DNA of 64,000 nucleotides, from the NCBI RefSeq assembly GCF_018132105.1, contig NZ_JWHL01000006.1, positions 20,980 through 84,979 of the forward strand, given 5' to 3'. Each line of letters begins with the position of its first letter. Within the stretch, counting starts at the first letter, position 1. Position numbers and translations under genes: made by a program. Below are positions 34,224 through 43,235 of the stretch, in pieces. The DNA is from Methanocalculus chunghsingensis. GTDB taxonomy: Archaea > Halobacteriota > Methanomicrobia > Methanomicrobiales > Methanocorpusculaceae. The notes below the pieces were generated by a model, which was given only the letters and a program-made list of their open reading frames with translations, was not told the origin of the DNA and did not search any database.

Positions 34224-36554
34224 ATGCAGAACAATCCGGACTCGCACCTGGCCTTCTTTGCGGAGAGGACAGAGGATCTGGTGTACCGGCTCCGCATCTC
34301 CCCTGACGGCACTCCTGAAGTGCTGTACATCTCACGATCCGTCAGGAGTATCCTTGGATATGATCCCGCTGAATTTTACCAGAATCCGTCTCTTCTCTTC
34401 AGCCTTCTTCCCCCCGAAGAGCGCGGACTCTTTCTAACGATTGATGGCGGTGAAGTGGAGTGTGTCTGGCCGCTCAGTCTCATCCGCAAGGATGGCAACA
34501 TTCGGTTCATCGAGACGAAGAATGTGATTCATCGTGATCCCGTGAGTGGATACTTCATTGTCGAAGGGATCGGCCGCGACAGGACAGAGGAGCGGCAGAA
34601 GGAATCTGATCTCCGCTCCCGTGACAGAATCCTTGAAGCAACCTCCTATATGGCATCCGAACTTCTCACCGGAAAAGAATGGCTGGACCGGATCAAGGGG
34701 GCGATCGGGAGGCTCGGCGGTGCTGCGAATGCCTCCCGTGCATATCTCTATCAGATGAATAGTGGCTCGCCCCGTCTCTCTGCTCATCTCGTGGCTGAGT
34801 GGGCCGCGGATGGGGTAAAGGCAGGGTCGCCCCCATATCTCGATGAGAAGGATTTTGAGGGTTCTGTCGAAGCGATCTTCTCCGGGATGACGATCGGAGG
34901 GCCTCTCGGGGCCCTCGGCCCCTTCGGTCTGACGGCGCTCCGTGCTTCTCCGGATCTCCGTTCGATATTGATCGTCCCGATTGCAGTGCAGGGTATGGTC
35001 TCGGCCGTTATCGGGTTTGATGAGTGCCGGTATGATCGGGTCTGGAGTTCCTCTGAGGTTCTGGCACTCGAGACGGCAGCAAGGATCATCGGGGCTGCAA
35101 TGGAAGGCGAAGCCCATCGACATGCCCTCATGCAGAGTGAGAGCCGGTTCCAGCGTCTCTTCCAACAAGCACCACTCGGGATGGTCATCGCAGATCATGA
35201 TCTCCGGATAACCGATCTCAATCCCGCATTTTTGACGATGACCGGCTATACGGCACCTGATCTGATCGGTCGGACATTCCGGGATATCACCCATCCCGAT
35301 GATCTCCCCGGCAATGAAGCAGGGATACAGGAGCTTACCAGAGGAGTGCTGGATCATTACAGAATCCAAAAACGGTACATCAGAAAGGACGGAGGCGAGA
35401 TCTGGACACAGACGGACGTCGCACCCTTCAGAGTGAAGGGGGGTCTTGGATATATAGCAATGATCGAGGATGTCACACTCCGCAGGCAGGCAGAAGAGAG
35501 GCTCTCAGAGAGCGAAGAGATGCACCGGTCCTTTTTGCAGCACTTTCAGGGGATTGTCTACAGGAGCATTGAGGGAGAACCTGTCTTTCTTCATGGCGCT
35601 GTTCTGGAGATCACCGGGTATACTCCCGAGGAGATTAAAACCGGAAACCCCCTCTGGGAATCTCTCATTCACCCGGCTGATCTCGCCCATATCCGGTCAC
35701 GCTATGCAGCATTATATGCAACACCGGGAGATCGGTTCGATGAAGATTACCGGATCATCATACGAGATGGCAGGGTCCGATGGGTGCATGAGATGCTCCA
35801 GCACCGTATCGGGGGCGATGGTCGTTTGATGATCGAGGCTGCAATCTATGATATCACTGATCGCCACCGGATGGAGGAGGAGCTTTCCAGGTCCAATGAG
35901 AAGCTGAACCTTCTGCAGAGCGTCACCCGGCATGATATCCTCAACCAGGTGATGATGATCTCTGCCTATACCTCCCTCCTCTCTGACAGTATCACAGATA
36001 CCGAATGTTCCAGGTATTGTGCGGAGATGGAGAGGGCAATCGACCGGATCCGGGATATCGCCGGATTCACCTATGATTACCAGAGCGTCGGCCTGAACGG
36101 TCCGGTCTGGCAGGACCTTGATGCGGTTGTAAGGCGTGCGTTTATGATACGGGATCCGGAGTCCGTGGCCCTCGAGATGGATCCGGGTGGCTATGGGATC
36201 TACGCCGATCCCCTCCTTGAGAAGGTCTTCTACAACCTCATCGATAACAGTAGAAAGCATGGTGGAGAGGGGATATCCAGGATCATGATAACCTGCATCG
36301 AAGATGATGGTGATCTCTGCATCCTTTGTGAGGATGATGGTGCAGGTTTTGATCCCACCCTCATACCCTCCCTCTTCCTCAATGGAAAGAGGGAAGGATC
36401 CGGACTTGGTCTTCTGCTGATACGTGAGATTCTTTCCATCACCGGTATATCCATTGAAGCTCTCCCCTCGCAGATGGGTGGTGCAGGGTTTCGGATCCGG
36501 GTCCCACATGACCGGTGGCGGAAGGAGATATATATCACCCCTCCTGCATCATAG
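34224..36554 (+). CDS. Cytoplasmic multi-PAS/GAF sensor histidine kinase
   Basis: A 776-residue kinase with no membrane segment. Order of domains: PAS (about 5-125), GAF-like (about 130-290), PAS (about 300-420), PAS (about 425-550), a HisKA-like helix with the phosphoacceptor in VTRHDILNQVMM, and an HATPase domain with N-box DNSRKHG, G1 CEDDGAGF and G2 GSGLGLLLIREI. ATG 34224 is chosen; ATG 34146 would add 26 unrelated residues. Such soluble kinases are common in Methanomicrobiales and sense redox or small ligands. It sits upstream of the HD hydrolase gene, with no regulator next to it. Confidence 0.9.
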   Translation: MQNNPDSHLAFFAERTEDLVYRLRISPDGTPEVLYISRSVRSILGYDPAEFYQNPSLLFSLLPPEERGLFLTIDGGEVECVWPLSLIRKDGNIRFIETKNVIHRDPVSGYFIVEGIGRDRTEERQKESDLRSRDRILEATSYMASELLTGKEWLDRIKGAIGRLGGAANASRAYLYQMNSGSPRLSAHLVAEWAADGVKAGSPPYLDEKDFEGSVEAIFSGMTIGGPLGALGPFGLTALRASPDLRSILIVPIAVQGMVSAVIGFDECRYDRVWSSSEVLALETAARIIGAAMEGEAHRHALMQSESRFQRLFQQAPLGMVIADHDLRITDLNPAFLTMTGYTAPDLIGRTFRDITHPDDLPGNEAGIQELTRGVLDHYRIQKRYIRKDGGEIWTQTDVAPFRVKGGLGYIAMIEDVTLRRQAEERLSESEEMHRSFLQHFQGIVYRSIEGEPVFLHGAVLEITGYTPEEIKTGNPLWESLIHPADLAHIRSRYAALYATPGDRFDEDYRIIIRDGRVRWVHEMLQHRIGGDGRLMIEAAIYDITDRHRMEEELSRSNEKLNLLQSVTRHDILNQVMMISAYTSLLSDSITDTECSRYCAEMERAIDRIRDIAGFTYDYQSVGLNGPVWQDLDAVVRRAFMIRDPESVALEMDPGGYGIYADPLLEKVFYNLIDNSRKHGGEGISRIMITCIEDDGDLCILCEDDGAGFDPTLIPSLFLNGKREGSGLGLLLIREILSITGISIEALPSQMGGAGFRIRVPHDRWRKEIYITPPAS

Positions 36555-36562
36555 ATCTGATC

Positions 36563-37813
36563 ATGCTTAGGAACGGGGTTGCGGCCTCGCCCGGCAGGAT
36601 AATCAAAGATCCTGTCCATGGCGATATTGAGGTCGATGCCGGTATAGAGAGCCTCCTGGATACCCCTCCTGTCCAGAGGCTGCGGATGATCCGGCAGCTC
36701 GGTTTTTCGTTCCTTGTATATCCGGGTGCGAATCATACCCGGTTTGAACATGCGCTCGGGACGATGCACCTGGCAACCCATCTCTGCCGCCATCTCTCTC
36801 TTGGCGTTTTGGAGACACACCTCCTCCGGGCTGCTGCCCTCCTCCATGACATCGGCCATGGCCCGTTCTCCCATGCATCCGAGCCGGTGATGGAGGTCTT
36901 CTGTGGCCATGGACATGACCGTGTCCGGGATCTCCTTGATGATCCGGCAACCGCTTCCGCACTTGCCGGGCTGGATCTCGATCCCGATGAGGTGGCGGCG
37001 GTGATTGCTGGCAAGCACCGGCTTGCCGGGGTGATTCATGGCGAACTGGATGTTGATCGGATGGACTACCTTCATCGTGATGCTCATTATACCGGGGTTC
37101 CTTATGGTGCGGTTGATGCCCACCGGATCATCAGAAGCACACTTCTCTCAGAGACAGGGCTCGTCCTTGATGAGTCCGGGGTTCAGGCGGCAGAATCACT
37201 CCTCGTTGCGAGGACCCTGATGCGGCCCGCCGTCTATTATCACCATGTCTCGCGGATCGCAGAGCGGATGTTTCTGATCGGTGCGATGGCGCACTGTGAA
37301 GACGGGGGCGATCCGAAAGAGCTGGTCGGGATGGATGATCCCGCCTGTATTATGGCGTTACGGGAGTCGGAGAGCGGGATCGCCCGTTCAATCATTCACC
37401 GCCTTCTCACGCGGGATCTGTATAAAAGGGCGGCCTATGTCGGAATCGGGTCCCTGAACCGTGCCCGCATCCCGCAACCTGATCTTCGTGACTCCTTCAG
37501 GCTTGCTGAGGAGATCGCCGCCGCAGCAGGGGTTGATTCCGGGTCTGTAGCGGTTGATATCCCATCGTTTCCCCATGATCTGATGATAGGGGTCTCGGTG
37601 AAAAATCACCATGATATCGTCTCACTTGATGAGATATCTCCATTAATCAGGGGAATGAATGAGATACGGCGATCCCAGTGGCGGCTTGGGGTCTATGCTC
37701 CGGCAGAACACCGGGATCGGGTCGCTGCTGCTGCGGCCGAGGTTCTTAATCTCAGGCCGGTCACAAAACAAGATAAGCTCCTAATAGATACAGATGAAGT
37801 GGAGGGTAGATAA
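36563..37813 (+). CDS. HD-domain phosphohydrolase (dNTPase/SAMHD1-like)
   Basis: A 416-residue cytoplasmic HD enzyme. The start IIKDPVHGDIEVD and LLDTPPVQRLRMIRQLG are typical of the YwfO/SAMHD1-like group. The metal motif is HTRFEHALGTMHLA then LLHDIGHGPFSHASE, with MDYLHRDAHYTGV later. Family members hydrolyse dNTPs or related nucleotides. ATG 36563 begins just after the kinase stop; the same frame from GTG 36515 would overlap the kinase gene. It may form a unit with the ubiX-ubiD-aconitase X genes, as its end overlaps the ubiX leader. Confidence 0.9.
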   Translation: MLRNGVAASPGRIIKDPVHGDIEVDAGIESLLDTPPVQRLRMIRQLGFSFLVYPGANHTRFEHALGTMHLATHLCRHLSLGVLETHLLRAAALLHDIGHGPFSHASEPVMEVFCGHGHDRVRDLLDDPATASALAGLDLDPDEVAAVIAGKHRLAGVIHGELDVDRMDYLHRDAHYTGVPYGAVDAHRIIRSTLLSETGLVLDESGVQAAESLLVARTLMRPAVYYHHVSRIAERMFLIGAMAHCEDGGDPKELVGMDDPACIMALRESESGIARSIIHRLLTRDLYKRAAYVGIGSLNRARIPQPDLRDSFRLAEEIAAAAGVDSGSVAVDIPSFPHDLMIGVSVKNHHDIVSLDEISPLIRGMNEIRRSQWRLGVYAPAEHRDRVAAAAAEVLNLRPVTKQDKLLIDTDEVEGR

Positions 37814-37814
37814 C

Positions 37815-38366
37815 GTGAAAGAACTGGTCGTCGGGGTAACCGGCGCAAGCGGCATGATCTATGCGGAACGGCTCCTCGCTGTTACGGCAGGACGGTGCCG
37901 GATACACCTGATCGTCTCTGAGACGGCAGAGATGATCGCAGAGCTTGAAGGTGTGTCATTCTCCGGATTCGATGTTATTCATGAGACGAACAGCGATCTT
38001 GCAGCCGGCATCGCAAGCGGATCGTTCCGGTTCGACGGGATGGTGATCGTCCCCTGCTCGATGAAGTCGCTTGCCGGAATTGCTCATGGGATCTCGGATT
38101 CACTGATTGCACGGGCTGCTGATGTCTGTCTCAAGGAGAGGCGGCCGCTCGTCCTTGTCCCGAGGGAGACACCATATTCCAGGGTGCACCTCGTCAATAT
38201 GCTCGCCGCCCATGATGCCGGGGCGCTTATCCTCCCGGCATCCCCCCCCTTCTACCAGAAGCCCGAGGTTATCTCTGATCTGGCAGATATGATCGTCTCC
38301 CGGATCCTTGATCACCTCCGGATAGAACATGCAATAGGAACCAGATGGAGTGGCTACCATGCGTGA
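37815..38366 (+). CDS. ubiX: UbiX-family flavin prenyltransferase
   Basis: A 183-residue flavoprotein that prenylates FMN with dimethylallyl (pyro)phosphate to make the prenyl-FMN used by UbiD enzymes. It has GVTGASGMIYAERLL (FMN site) and MVIVPCSMKSLAGIAHGISDSL, then RRPLVLVPRETPYSRVHL. GTG 37815 is chosen as start because GGAGGG (37801-37806) lies eight bases before it; ATG 37794 would overlap the HD gene. It precedes and overlaps a UbiD-family gene, so its product probably serves that enzyme. Confidence 0.92.
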   Translation: MKELVVGVTGASGMIYAERLLAVTAGRCRIHLIVSETAEMIAELEGVSFSGFDVIHETNSDLAAGIASGSFRFDGMVIVPCSMKSLAGIAHGISDSLIARAADVCLKERRPLVLVPRETPYSRVHLVNMLAAHDAGALILPASPPFYQKPEVISDLADMIVSRILDHLRIEHAIGTRWSGYHA

Positions 38367-39603
38367 ATATATCGATAGTCTCAGGGAGGTGGGTCTCCTC
38401 ATCGAATATGAGGATGAAGTGGATATCGTCTATGACGCACCGAAGATAGCATATGGAACCGATCGCCCCCTTTTCTTCCACAACCTCAGTGGCGGGCACC
38501 GTGGTGTCATGAACCTGACAGCGAGCAGGGAGACCCTCGCTCTTGCCCTTCGAAAGGATCTCAACAGGATGGTCCCGGAGCTTGCCGCATGCAGGTACGA
38601 CGGTGCGATCGTTGATGAGGGGAGTATTCAGACGAATTCCCCGGATCTCAGTAAAGTTCCGGTTATGACGCACTTTCCACTGGATGCAGGCCCCTATATC
38701 ACTGCGGGCATCGTCTTCTCCTCGTATGGCGGTGTTGAGAATGCCGCGATACACCGGATGCTCGTCTCGGGCAGGGATCAGCTCACTGCCCGTATCGTCG
38801 AGGGTCGGCATACCTATCAGCTGATGAAGGCTGCTCATGCGGCAGGAGAGAAGCTCCCGATAGGAATTGCGATCGGGGTTCATCCGGCGGTCACCTTCGC
38901 ATCATGCACCCGTGTACCCCAGGGGAGGGAACTGGCGTATGCAGCCGAGCTTCTCGGGGGGGATATTGGTGTTCGAACCCTTGGAAACGGTGTCAGGGTT
39001 CCGGATGCGGAGATCGTCCTTGAAGGGTATCTTACAGCGAAGACCGCTCCCGAAGGGCCTTTTGTGGATATCACCGGGACGTATGATCCTATCAGAACCC
39101 AGCCGGTGATCGAGATCACCGGGATTGCGGCAAAGCCGGATCCGATCTACCATGGGATCCTTCCGGCAGGTGCTGAACATCGCCTTCTGATGGGTGCACC
39201 ATATGAACCCAGGATCTATCAGTCGGTCGCCGGGGTGACGAAGGTGCGGGATGTCCTGCTGACACGGGGGGGTGCCGGGTATCTTCATGCCGTCGTCTCG
39301 ATAGAGAAGCAGACGGAGGGTGATGGGAAGAACGCCATCATGGCAGCTTTTGCCGCACATACCTCACTCAAGCATGTCGTCATCGTCGATCCCGATATCG
39401 ATATCCATAATCCCGAGGATGTCGAATTTGCAATTGCAACCCGTCTCAGGGGGGATACCGATATCATGGTGGTGAGTGGTGTTCGTGGTTCATCCCTTGA
39501 TCCCTCCCGGATTGCTGATGGCATGAATGTGAAGGTCGGGGTGGATGCGACGATCCCGCTGGGGAGAGAAGATGAGTTTATACGAGCAGGATGGGATGCG
39601 TAA
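38359..39603 (+). CDS. UbiD-family decarboxylase, likely anhydromevalonate phosphate decarboxylase
   Basis: A 414-residue prenyl-FMN-dependent decarboxylase. The family pattern includes IVFSSYGG, HRMLVSGRDQLTARIVEGRH, IGVHPAVTFASCTRVPQGRE and VDITGTYDPI. It sits between ubiX and an aconitase-X gene. In archaea lacking the classical mevalonate end steps, aconitase-X type phosphomevalonate dehydratase and a UbiD enzyme convert mevalonate-5-phosphate to isopentenyl phosphate; this triplet fits that route, which is inference from context. ATG 38359 has GGAGTGG in front. The gene overlaps ubiX by 8 bases and the next start by one. Confidence 0.9.
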   Translation: MREYIDSLREVGLLIEYEDEVDIVYDAPKIAYGTDRPLFFHNLSGGHRGVMNLTASRETLALALRKDLNRMVPELAACRYDGAIVDEGSIQTNSPDLSKVPVMTHFPLDAGPYITAGIVFSSYGGVENAAIHRMLVSGRDQLTARIVEGRHTYQLMKAAHAAGEKLPIGIAIGVHPAVTFASCTRVPQGRELAYAAELLGGDIGVRTLGNGVRVPDAEIVLEGYLTAKTAPEGPFVDITGTYDPIRTQPVIEITGIAAKPDPIYHGILPAGAEHRLLMGAPYEPRIYQSVAGVTKVRDVLLTRGGAGYLHAVVSIEKQTEGDGKNAIMAAFAAHTSLKHVVIVDPDIDIHNPEDVEFAIATRLRGDTDIMVVSGVRGSSLDPSRIADGMNVKVGVDATIPLGREDEFIRAGWDA

Positions 39604-40784
39604 TGGAACTTGACAGATCAGATGAAGAGGTCCTTGCAGGGGAGTACGGAGAGACACGGCGAATATGTATGGAGATTCTTGTCGCTCTCGGCAAGGTATA
39701 CGGAGCAGAGCGTCTTATTCCGGTATCCAGTGTTCAGGTTGCCGGGGCATCATACAAGACGATCGGTGATCCCGGACTGGAGTGGCTACAGAACCTGGAT
39801 GCACGTGCAGTGGTTCCGGCATTTTTAAATCCCATCGGGATGCCGAGGGATGACTGGAGAAAGATGAAGATTGATGAAGGGTTTGCAGAGAAGCAGCAGG
39901 AGATCCTTGATGCGTACCGTCGGCTGGGCATTTCCCTCTCCTGTACATGCACTCCGTATTACCATCAGCTCGTTCATTATGGCGATCATCTCGCCTGGTC
40001 CGAGTCGTCGGCTGTCTCATATGCCAACTCTGTCATCGGTGCACGGACGAATCGTGAAGGTGGCCCGTCTGCCCTTGCATCCGCGTTGATCGGAAAGACG
40101 CCGGAGTTTGGGCTGCATATCGTCGGGAACCGGATTCCGGATCTCGTCATCGAGGTGGATGATCCCGATGCAACAAAGCAGTGGGGATCTGCTGAGTATG
40201 GTGCGCTCGGCTACCTTGCAGGAAAAGAGGCCGGAAACAGGATTCCATGCTTCAGAGCCATCCGTCCAAACCGGGACCGGCTGAAATCACTCGGAGCGGC
40301 GATGGCAGCAAGCGGGGCGGTCGCCCTCTATCATGTTGAGGACATCACCCCCGAGGCGAGGGTTCCGTTCTTTAAAAAGTCATTTACACTCGATCAGAAG
40401 GAGACGGTTACCATTCCGGTTGCGGACGTCAATGCCCTTTTCACTGAAATTGAAGTGAATGCTGTCGCCGTCGGGTGTCCGCATCTCTCAGAGGATGAAC
40501 TCCGGACACTTGCCGGGCTCCTCTCCGGAAAGAAGGTGAAGAAGGAGTTCTTCGTCTTTGCCTCAAAGGAGATGATTGATGAGCACCATGATCTCGTCGG
40601 AACCATCGAAAAATCGGGTGCATCTGTCTACCCTGATACCTGTATGGTCGTCTCTCCTGCGACAGACACCCTCGGTTCCGTGATGACAAACTCCGGCAAG
40701 GCCTTCACCTACCTTCCGACGATGTGCGGTGTTCTTCCGCGCCTTGGGACCATTGAAGAGTGTGTCAGGGTGGCGACCGAATAA
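39603..40784 (+). CDS. Aconitase X catalytic subunit, probable phosphomevalonate dehydratase large subunit
   Basis: A 393-residue aconitase-X family protein; this family lacks the swivel domain, which is encoded separately. The opening MELDRSDEEVLAGEYGE, 'SVQVAGASYKTIGDPGLEWL', CTCTPYY and the C-terminal Cys-containing VYPDTCMVV and PTMCGV are consistent with [4Fe-4S] ligation. The start codon overlaps the ubiD stop by one base. With ubiX and ubiD it matches the archaeal modified mevalonate pathway. The small swivel subunit expected as partner is not adjacent and must lie elsewhere. Confidence 0.92.
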   Translation: MELDRSDEEVLAGEYGETRRICMEILVALGKVYGAERLIPVSSVQVAGASYKTIGDPGLEWLQNLDARAVVPAFLNPIGMPRDDWRKMKIDEGFAEKQQEILDAYRRLGISLSCTCTPYYHQLVHYGDHLAWSESSAVSYANSVIGARTNREGGPSALASALIGKTPEFGLHIVGNRIPDLVIEVDDPDATKQWGSAEYGALGYLAGKEAGNRIPCFRAIRPNRDRLKSLGAAMAASGAVALYHVEDITPEARVPFFKKSFTLDQKETVTIPVADVNALFTEIEVNAVAVGCPHLSEDELRTLAGLLSGKKVKKEFFVFASKEMIDEHHDLVGTIEKSGASVYPDTCMVVSPATDTLGSVMTNSGKAFTYLPTMCGVLPRLGTIEECVRVATE

Positions 40785-40809
40785 CCCCCCTTTATTACTT
40801 CTCAGAATA

Positions 40810-41628
40810 ATGAGTGTTGTTGGTAGTATGGATCGAAGAGTATCAGAGGAGATGGGGAGACGGTCAGGATCTCCGGAGAATTTTGCGCGGGAACTGATCC
40901 TGAAACTTGCCCTGAAAGGAAATGAGCGGGTCCTCCATATCGGATCAGGAGACGGGAAGCTGACCGCAGCCATTGCAGCATGCCTCCCACGGGGGAGTGT
41001 TCTTGGGATCGATCCCTCGGATACGATGGTCCGGTCTGCACGGGATGCCTACCCCTCGAACCGATATAATAACATCAGCTTTCTGGGAGACGATATCGAC
41101 AGGATCGATGGCGAAGGGGCATTCACCCGTATCGTCTCTCTGGATATGATGAACTGGATTTGCGATCCAGACAGATTCTATGCAGCGGCAGCACGTCTCC
41201 TTGCTCCGGGTGGCAGGCTCTTTATCCAGATGGAGGGACCGGGGCCGACGGAGCTTATTCTCTCCCGGATTGAGGCACTCATCAGAACAAGCCCCTGGAA
41301 TGAGTACTTCGACGGATATACCCTCCCCTACACTCTCCCCGCTCCGGATGATATGATGCAGTGCTGTGAAGATGCGGGGCTCTATACCCTCAGGCTGAAT
41401 CACCTGTCACGATCCCTCCTCTTCAATGATGACGATCTCTTTGCCGGATGGGTCAGGGCGTTCTGGTCCCGCCTGATCGAAAAGGTCCCTGATGATCAGA
41501 AGAGCCTCTTTACGAGGGAGATCATCGGTGAGTACACCCTCCTCTATCCCCCCTCAACCGAGGGCGGGATCTCAGTGCCTGTACACAGGATTGAGATCGA
41601 GGCACGAAAGGATCCCGGGGAGATATGA
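40810..41628 (+). CDS. Class I SAM-dependent methyltransferase
   Basis: A 272-residue Rossmann-fold methyltransferase. Motif I is VLHIGSGDGKLTAAIA, followed by GIDPSDTMVRSARD (acidic end of strand 2) and LDMMNWICDPDRFYAAAARLLAPGGRLFIQMEGPG. It resembles the trans-aconitate 2-methyltransferase/UbiE-like group. The substrate is unknown. ATG 40810 or 40828 are both possible. It follows the isoprenoid genes by 25 bases on the same strand, so co-transcription is plausible. The last codons before 41628 are ordinary. Confidence 0.85.
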   Translation: MSVVGSMDRRVSEEMGRRSGSPENFARELILKLALKGNERVLHIGSGDGKLTAAIAACLPRGSVLGIDPSDTMVRSARDAYPSNRYNNISFLGDDIDRIDGEGAFTRIVSLDMMNWICDPDRFYAAAARLLAPGGRLFIQMEGPGPTELILSRIEALIRTSPWNEYFDGYTLPYTLPAPDDMMQCCEDAGLYTLRLNHLSRSLLFNDDDLFAGWVRAFWSRLIEKVPDDQKSLFTREIIGEYTLLYPPSTEGGISVPVHRIEIEARKDPGEI

Positions 41629-41720
41629 GGATGGGCAAAAACCTCTCAATTTTATCAAATGGTGGAGATTGAGGAGACAGTAACGAGTCCGTCTCGCCCA
41701 ACCGCTTCAAGTCCATCTCG

Positions 41721-42122
41721 TTAGTCGAGGTCCATTGACTGCCAGGTGTTGCTGGATTCATCAAAGGGATTGATGAGGGTAAGATCATCAATCCACTGGA
41801 AATCCCCTATATTGCGGGTCACTAATTTGAGATCAAATACCAGTGCGGTTCCGGCAATCAGTGCATCTCCTAATGTCATTCTTCTTTGTTGACGGAGGAA
41901 AACTGCTTTATCCTGAACCTTTTGAGAGATCGGAAGAATAAGGGATGCCCTAAAAAAATCTCTAATACAATGTTTTTCGTCTTCTTTCAGCTTATGATAG
42001 CCAAGGACCTCCACATAGCTGACCGCAGATACATATGGTGCAGTCTTATCAATTATTAATCTGAGTTCCTCATGTTCAGGTTTCATTGCGTAGATTATAA
42101 TATTACTGTCAATCAGCATCAT
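41721..42122 (-). CDS. VapC-type PIN-domain toxin
   Basis: A 133-residue PIN-domain ribonuclease. The first acidic residue is in MLIDSNIIIYAM, the second in VSYVEVLGY, and the third and fourth in TLGDALIAGTAL and TRNIGDFQWI. VapC toxins cut tRNA or rRNA. ATG 42122 is the natural start; the open frame upstream to 42197 overlaps the antitoxin and lacks similarity. It overlaps the presumed antitoxin gene by 14 bases. The locus is more AT-rich than its neighbours, which suggests acquisition. Confidence 0.88.
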   Translation of the reverse strand: MMLIDSNIIIYAMKPEHEELRLIIDKTAPYVSAVSYVEVLGYHKLKEDEKHCIRDFFRASLILPISQKVQDKAVFLRQQRRMTLGDALIAGTALVFDLKLVTRNIGDFQWIDDLTLINPFDESSNTWQSMDLD

Positions 42123-42429
42123 ATCTGCCTGGCAACTTTCTATCTCGGCGTTGTTCACGTTGCCAGCGTATTGGATCGTGGATCTCCCCAAAAACATTCA
42201 TTTTTGCCAATTGTTTCAGCGCATCCCCCATCTTTTTTCCACGTTCTGCGTCATTTTTTTTAAATGATTTCTTCGTGTCGATCAAAGTGGTGCTCTGATC
42301 TGCTCTCTCCTGATCACTCAATATTGTGATAAATACGGGTATCTGTTCATCCGTTGGGATCTGACTTTCTGTGTCATTATCCCATTCGATATAGTTATTT
42401 CTTATCCGGGCTCTGAATGTTCGAAGCAC
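42109..42429 (-). CDS. Putative antitoxin of the PIN toxin
   Basis: About 106 residues from GTG 42429 (an ATG at 42447 adds six). The start VLRTFRARIRNNYIEW resembles the opening of short archaeal/cyanobacterial antitoxins; the middle has Lys-rich segments and the end RWQREQRRDRKLPGRYDAD is charged. It precedes the PIN toxin gene and overlaps it, the usual arrangement for antitoxins. No DNA-binding fold is obvious, so the call depends mostly on position. Confidence 0.65.
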   Translation of the reverse strand: MLRTFRARIRNNYIEWDNDTESQIPTDEQIPVFITILSDQERADQSTTLIDTKKSFKKNDAERGKKMGDALKQLAKMNVFGEIHDPIRWQREQRRDRKLPGRYDAD

Positions 42430-42663
42430 ATATATCACCTGGTACATCGACTGACGATGGCTGATCCAAACCCATCCATATTACAGTCTGAGGAATGCGG
42501 GTTATCCATCCACCACACTCTTTGCTTGCGCATCTAATCCATGTCGGAGTATATGCTTTATCAGCATTTGAGGATCTATCGTTTTTGGATTATACTCCTG
42601 TATCTCCCCGACATCCTTAATCTTTACGCTGATCCTGATGCTCCAAAAAAATATTCAGGCTCT

Positions 42664-43224
42664 TCAGAGCCCCACGGCATGGAGAAGATAGAGGATCCCG
42701 GCGACCAGCACCGCCACGATCCCGACGGCCAGAACCTCTGATCGGATCCCGACGAGTTCCGGAATCGTCTCTGCCGGGAAGATCCCTTTATTCAGGATCG
42801 AGCGGTTGAGCCGGGGATAGAGGCGGGCGAAGATACCGGCACCGATGGCAATCCCGATCATCCCGATGGCGGCATCCATGGCCCCGGATCCGACCGCCCC
42901 GGCTGCTGTGCCCGGGCAGTACCCGAGGATGCCAAAACCTGCACCGAAGATGAGACCGCCGATGATGGTGGATCCCACAGATCCCACCTTGTAATGGAGA
43001 TTGGCAAGCCCCATCCATTTCAGGGTATAGACACCGATCATCCCGACGAGGACGGCTGAGAGCATCACCTTCACAACCGTGAAGTCGGTGAGGAGGAGCT
43101 GGCCGATGATCACCCCGTACTCGGTCACCCCTCCTTTCTGGAGGAGGAATCCAAAGACGATGCCGGAGAGGAGGCCGAGGACCATCTGGGCTTTTGTATC
43201 GGATCTGAGAGTATCAAATGTCAT
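42664..43224 (-). CDS. YeeE/YedE-family membrane protein, second of pair
   Basis: A 186-residue integral membrane protein of the YeeE/YedE (DUF395) family, implicated in thiosulfate or sulfur-compound uptake and transfer. It has about five helices and the conserved Cys in GFGILGYCPGTAAGA, where sulfur is thought to be passed. AGGAGGG precedes ATG 43224; the longer open frame upstream is in the preceding gene. It is followed by an AT-rich toxin-antitoxin locus. With its upstream partner it forms one of the two halves seen in split YeeE/YedE systems. Confidence 0.9.
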   Translation of the reverse strand: MTFDTLRSDTKAQMVLGLLSGIVFGFLLQKGGVTEYGVIIGQLLLTDFTVVKVMLSAVLVGMIGVYTLKWMGLANLHYKVGSVGSTIIGGLIFGAGFGILGYCPGTAAGAVGSGAMDAAIGMIGIAIGAGIFARLYPRLNRSILNKGIFPAETIPELVGIRSEVLAVGIVAVLVAGILYLLHAVGL

Positions 43225-43235
43225 CTCTGTCCCTC

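Noticed and set aside
36230..37123. 297-codon minus-strand frame over the kinase and HD genes
   Set aside because: It spans the junction of two certain genes in antisense, with no ribosome site or domain.
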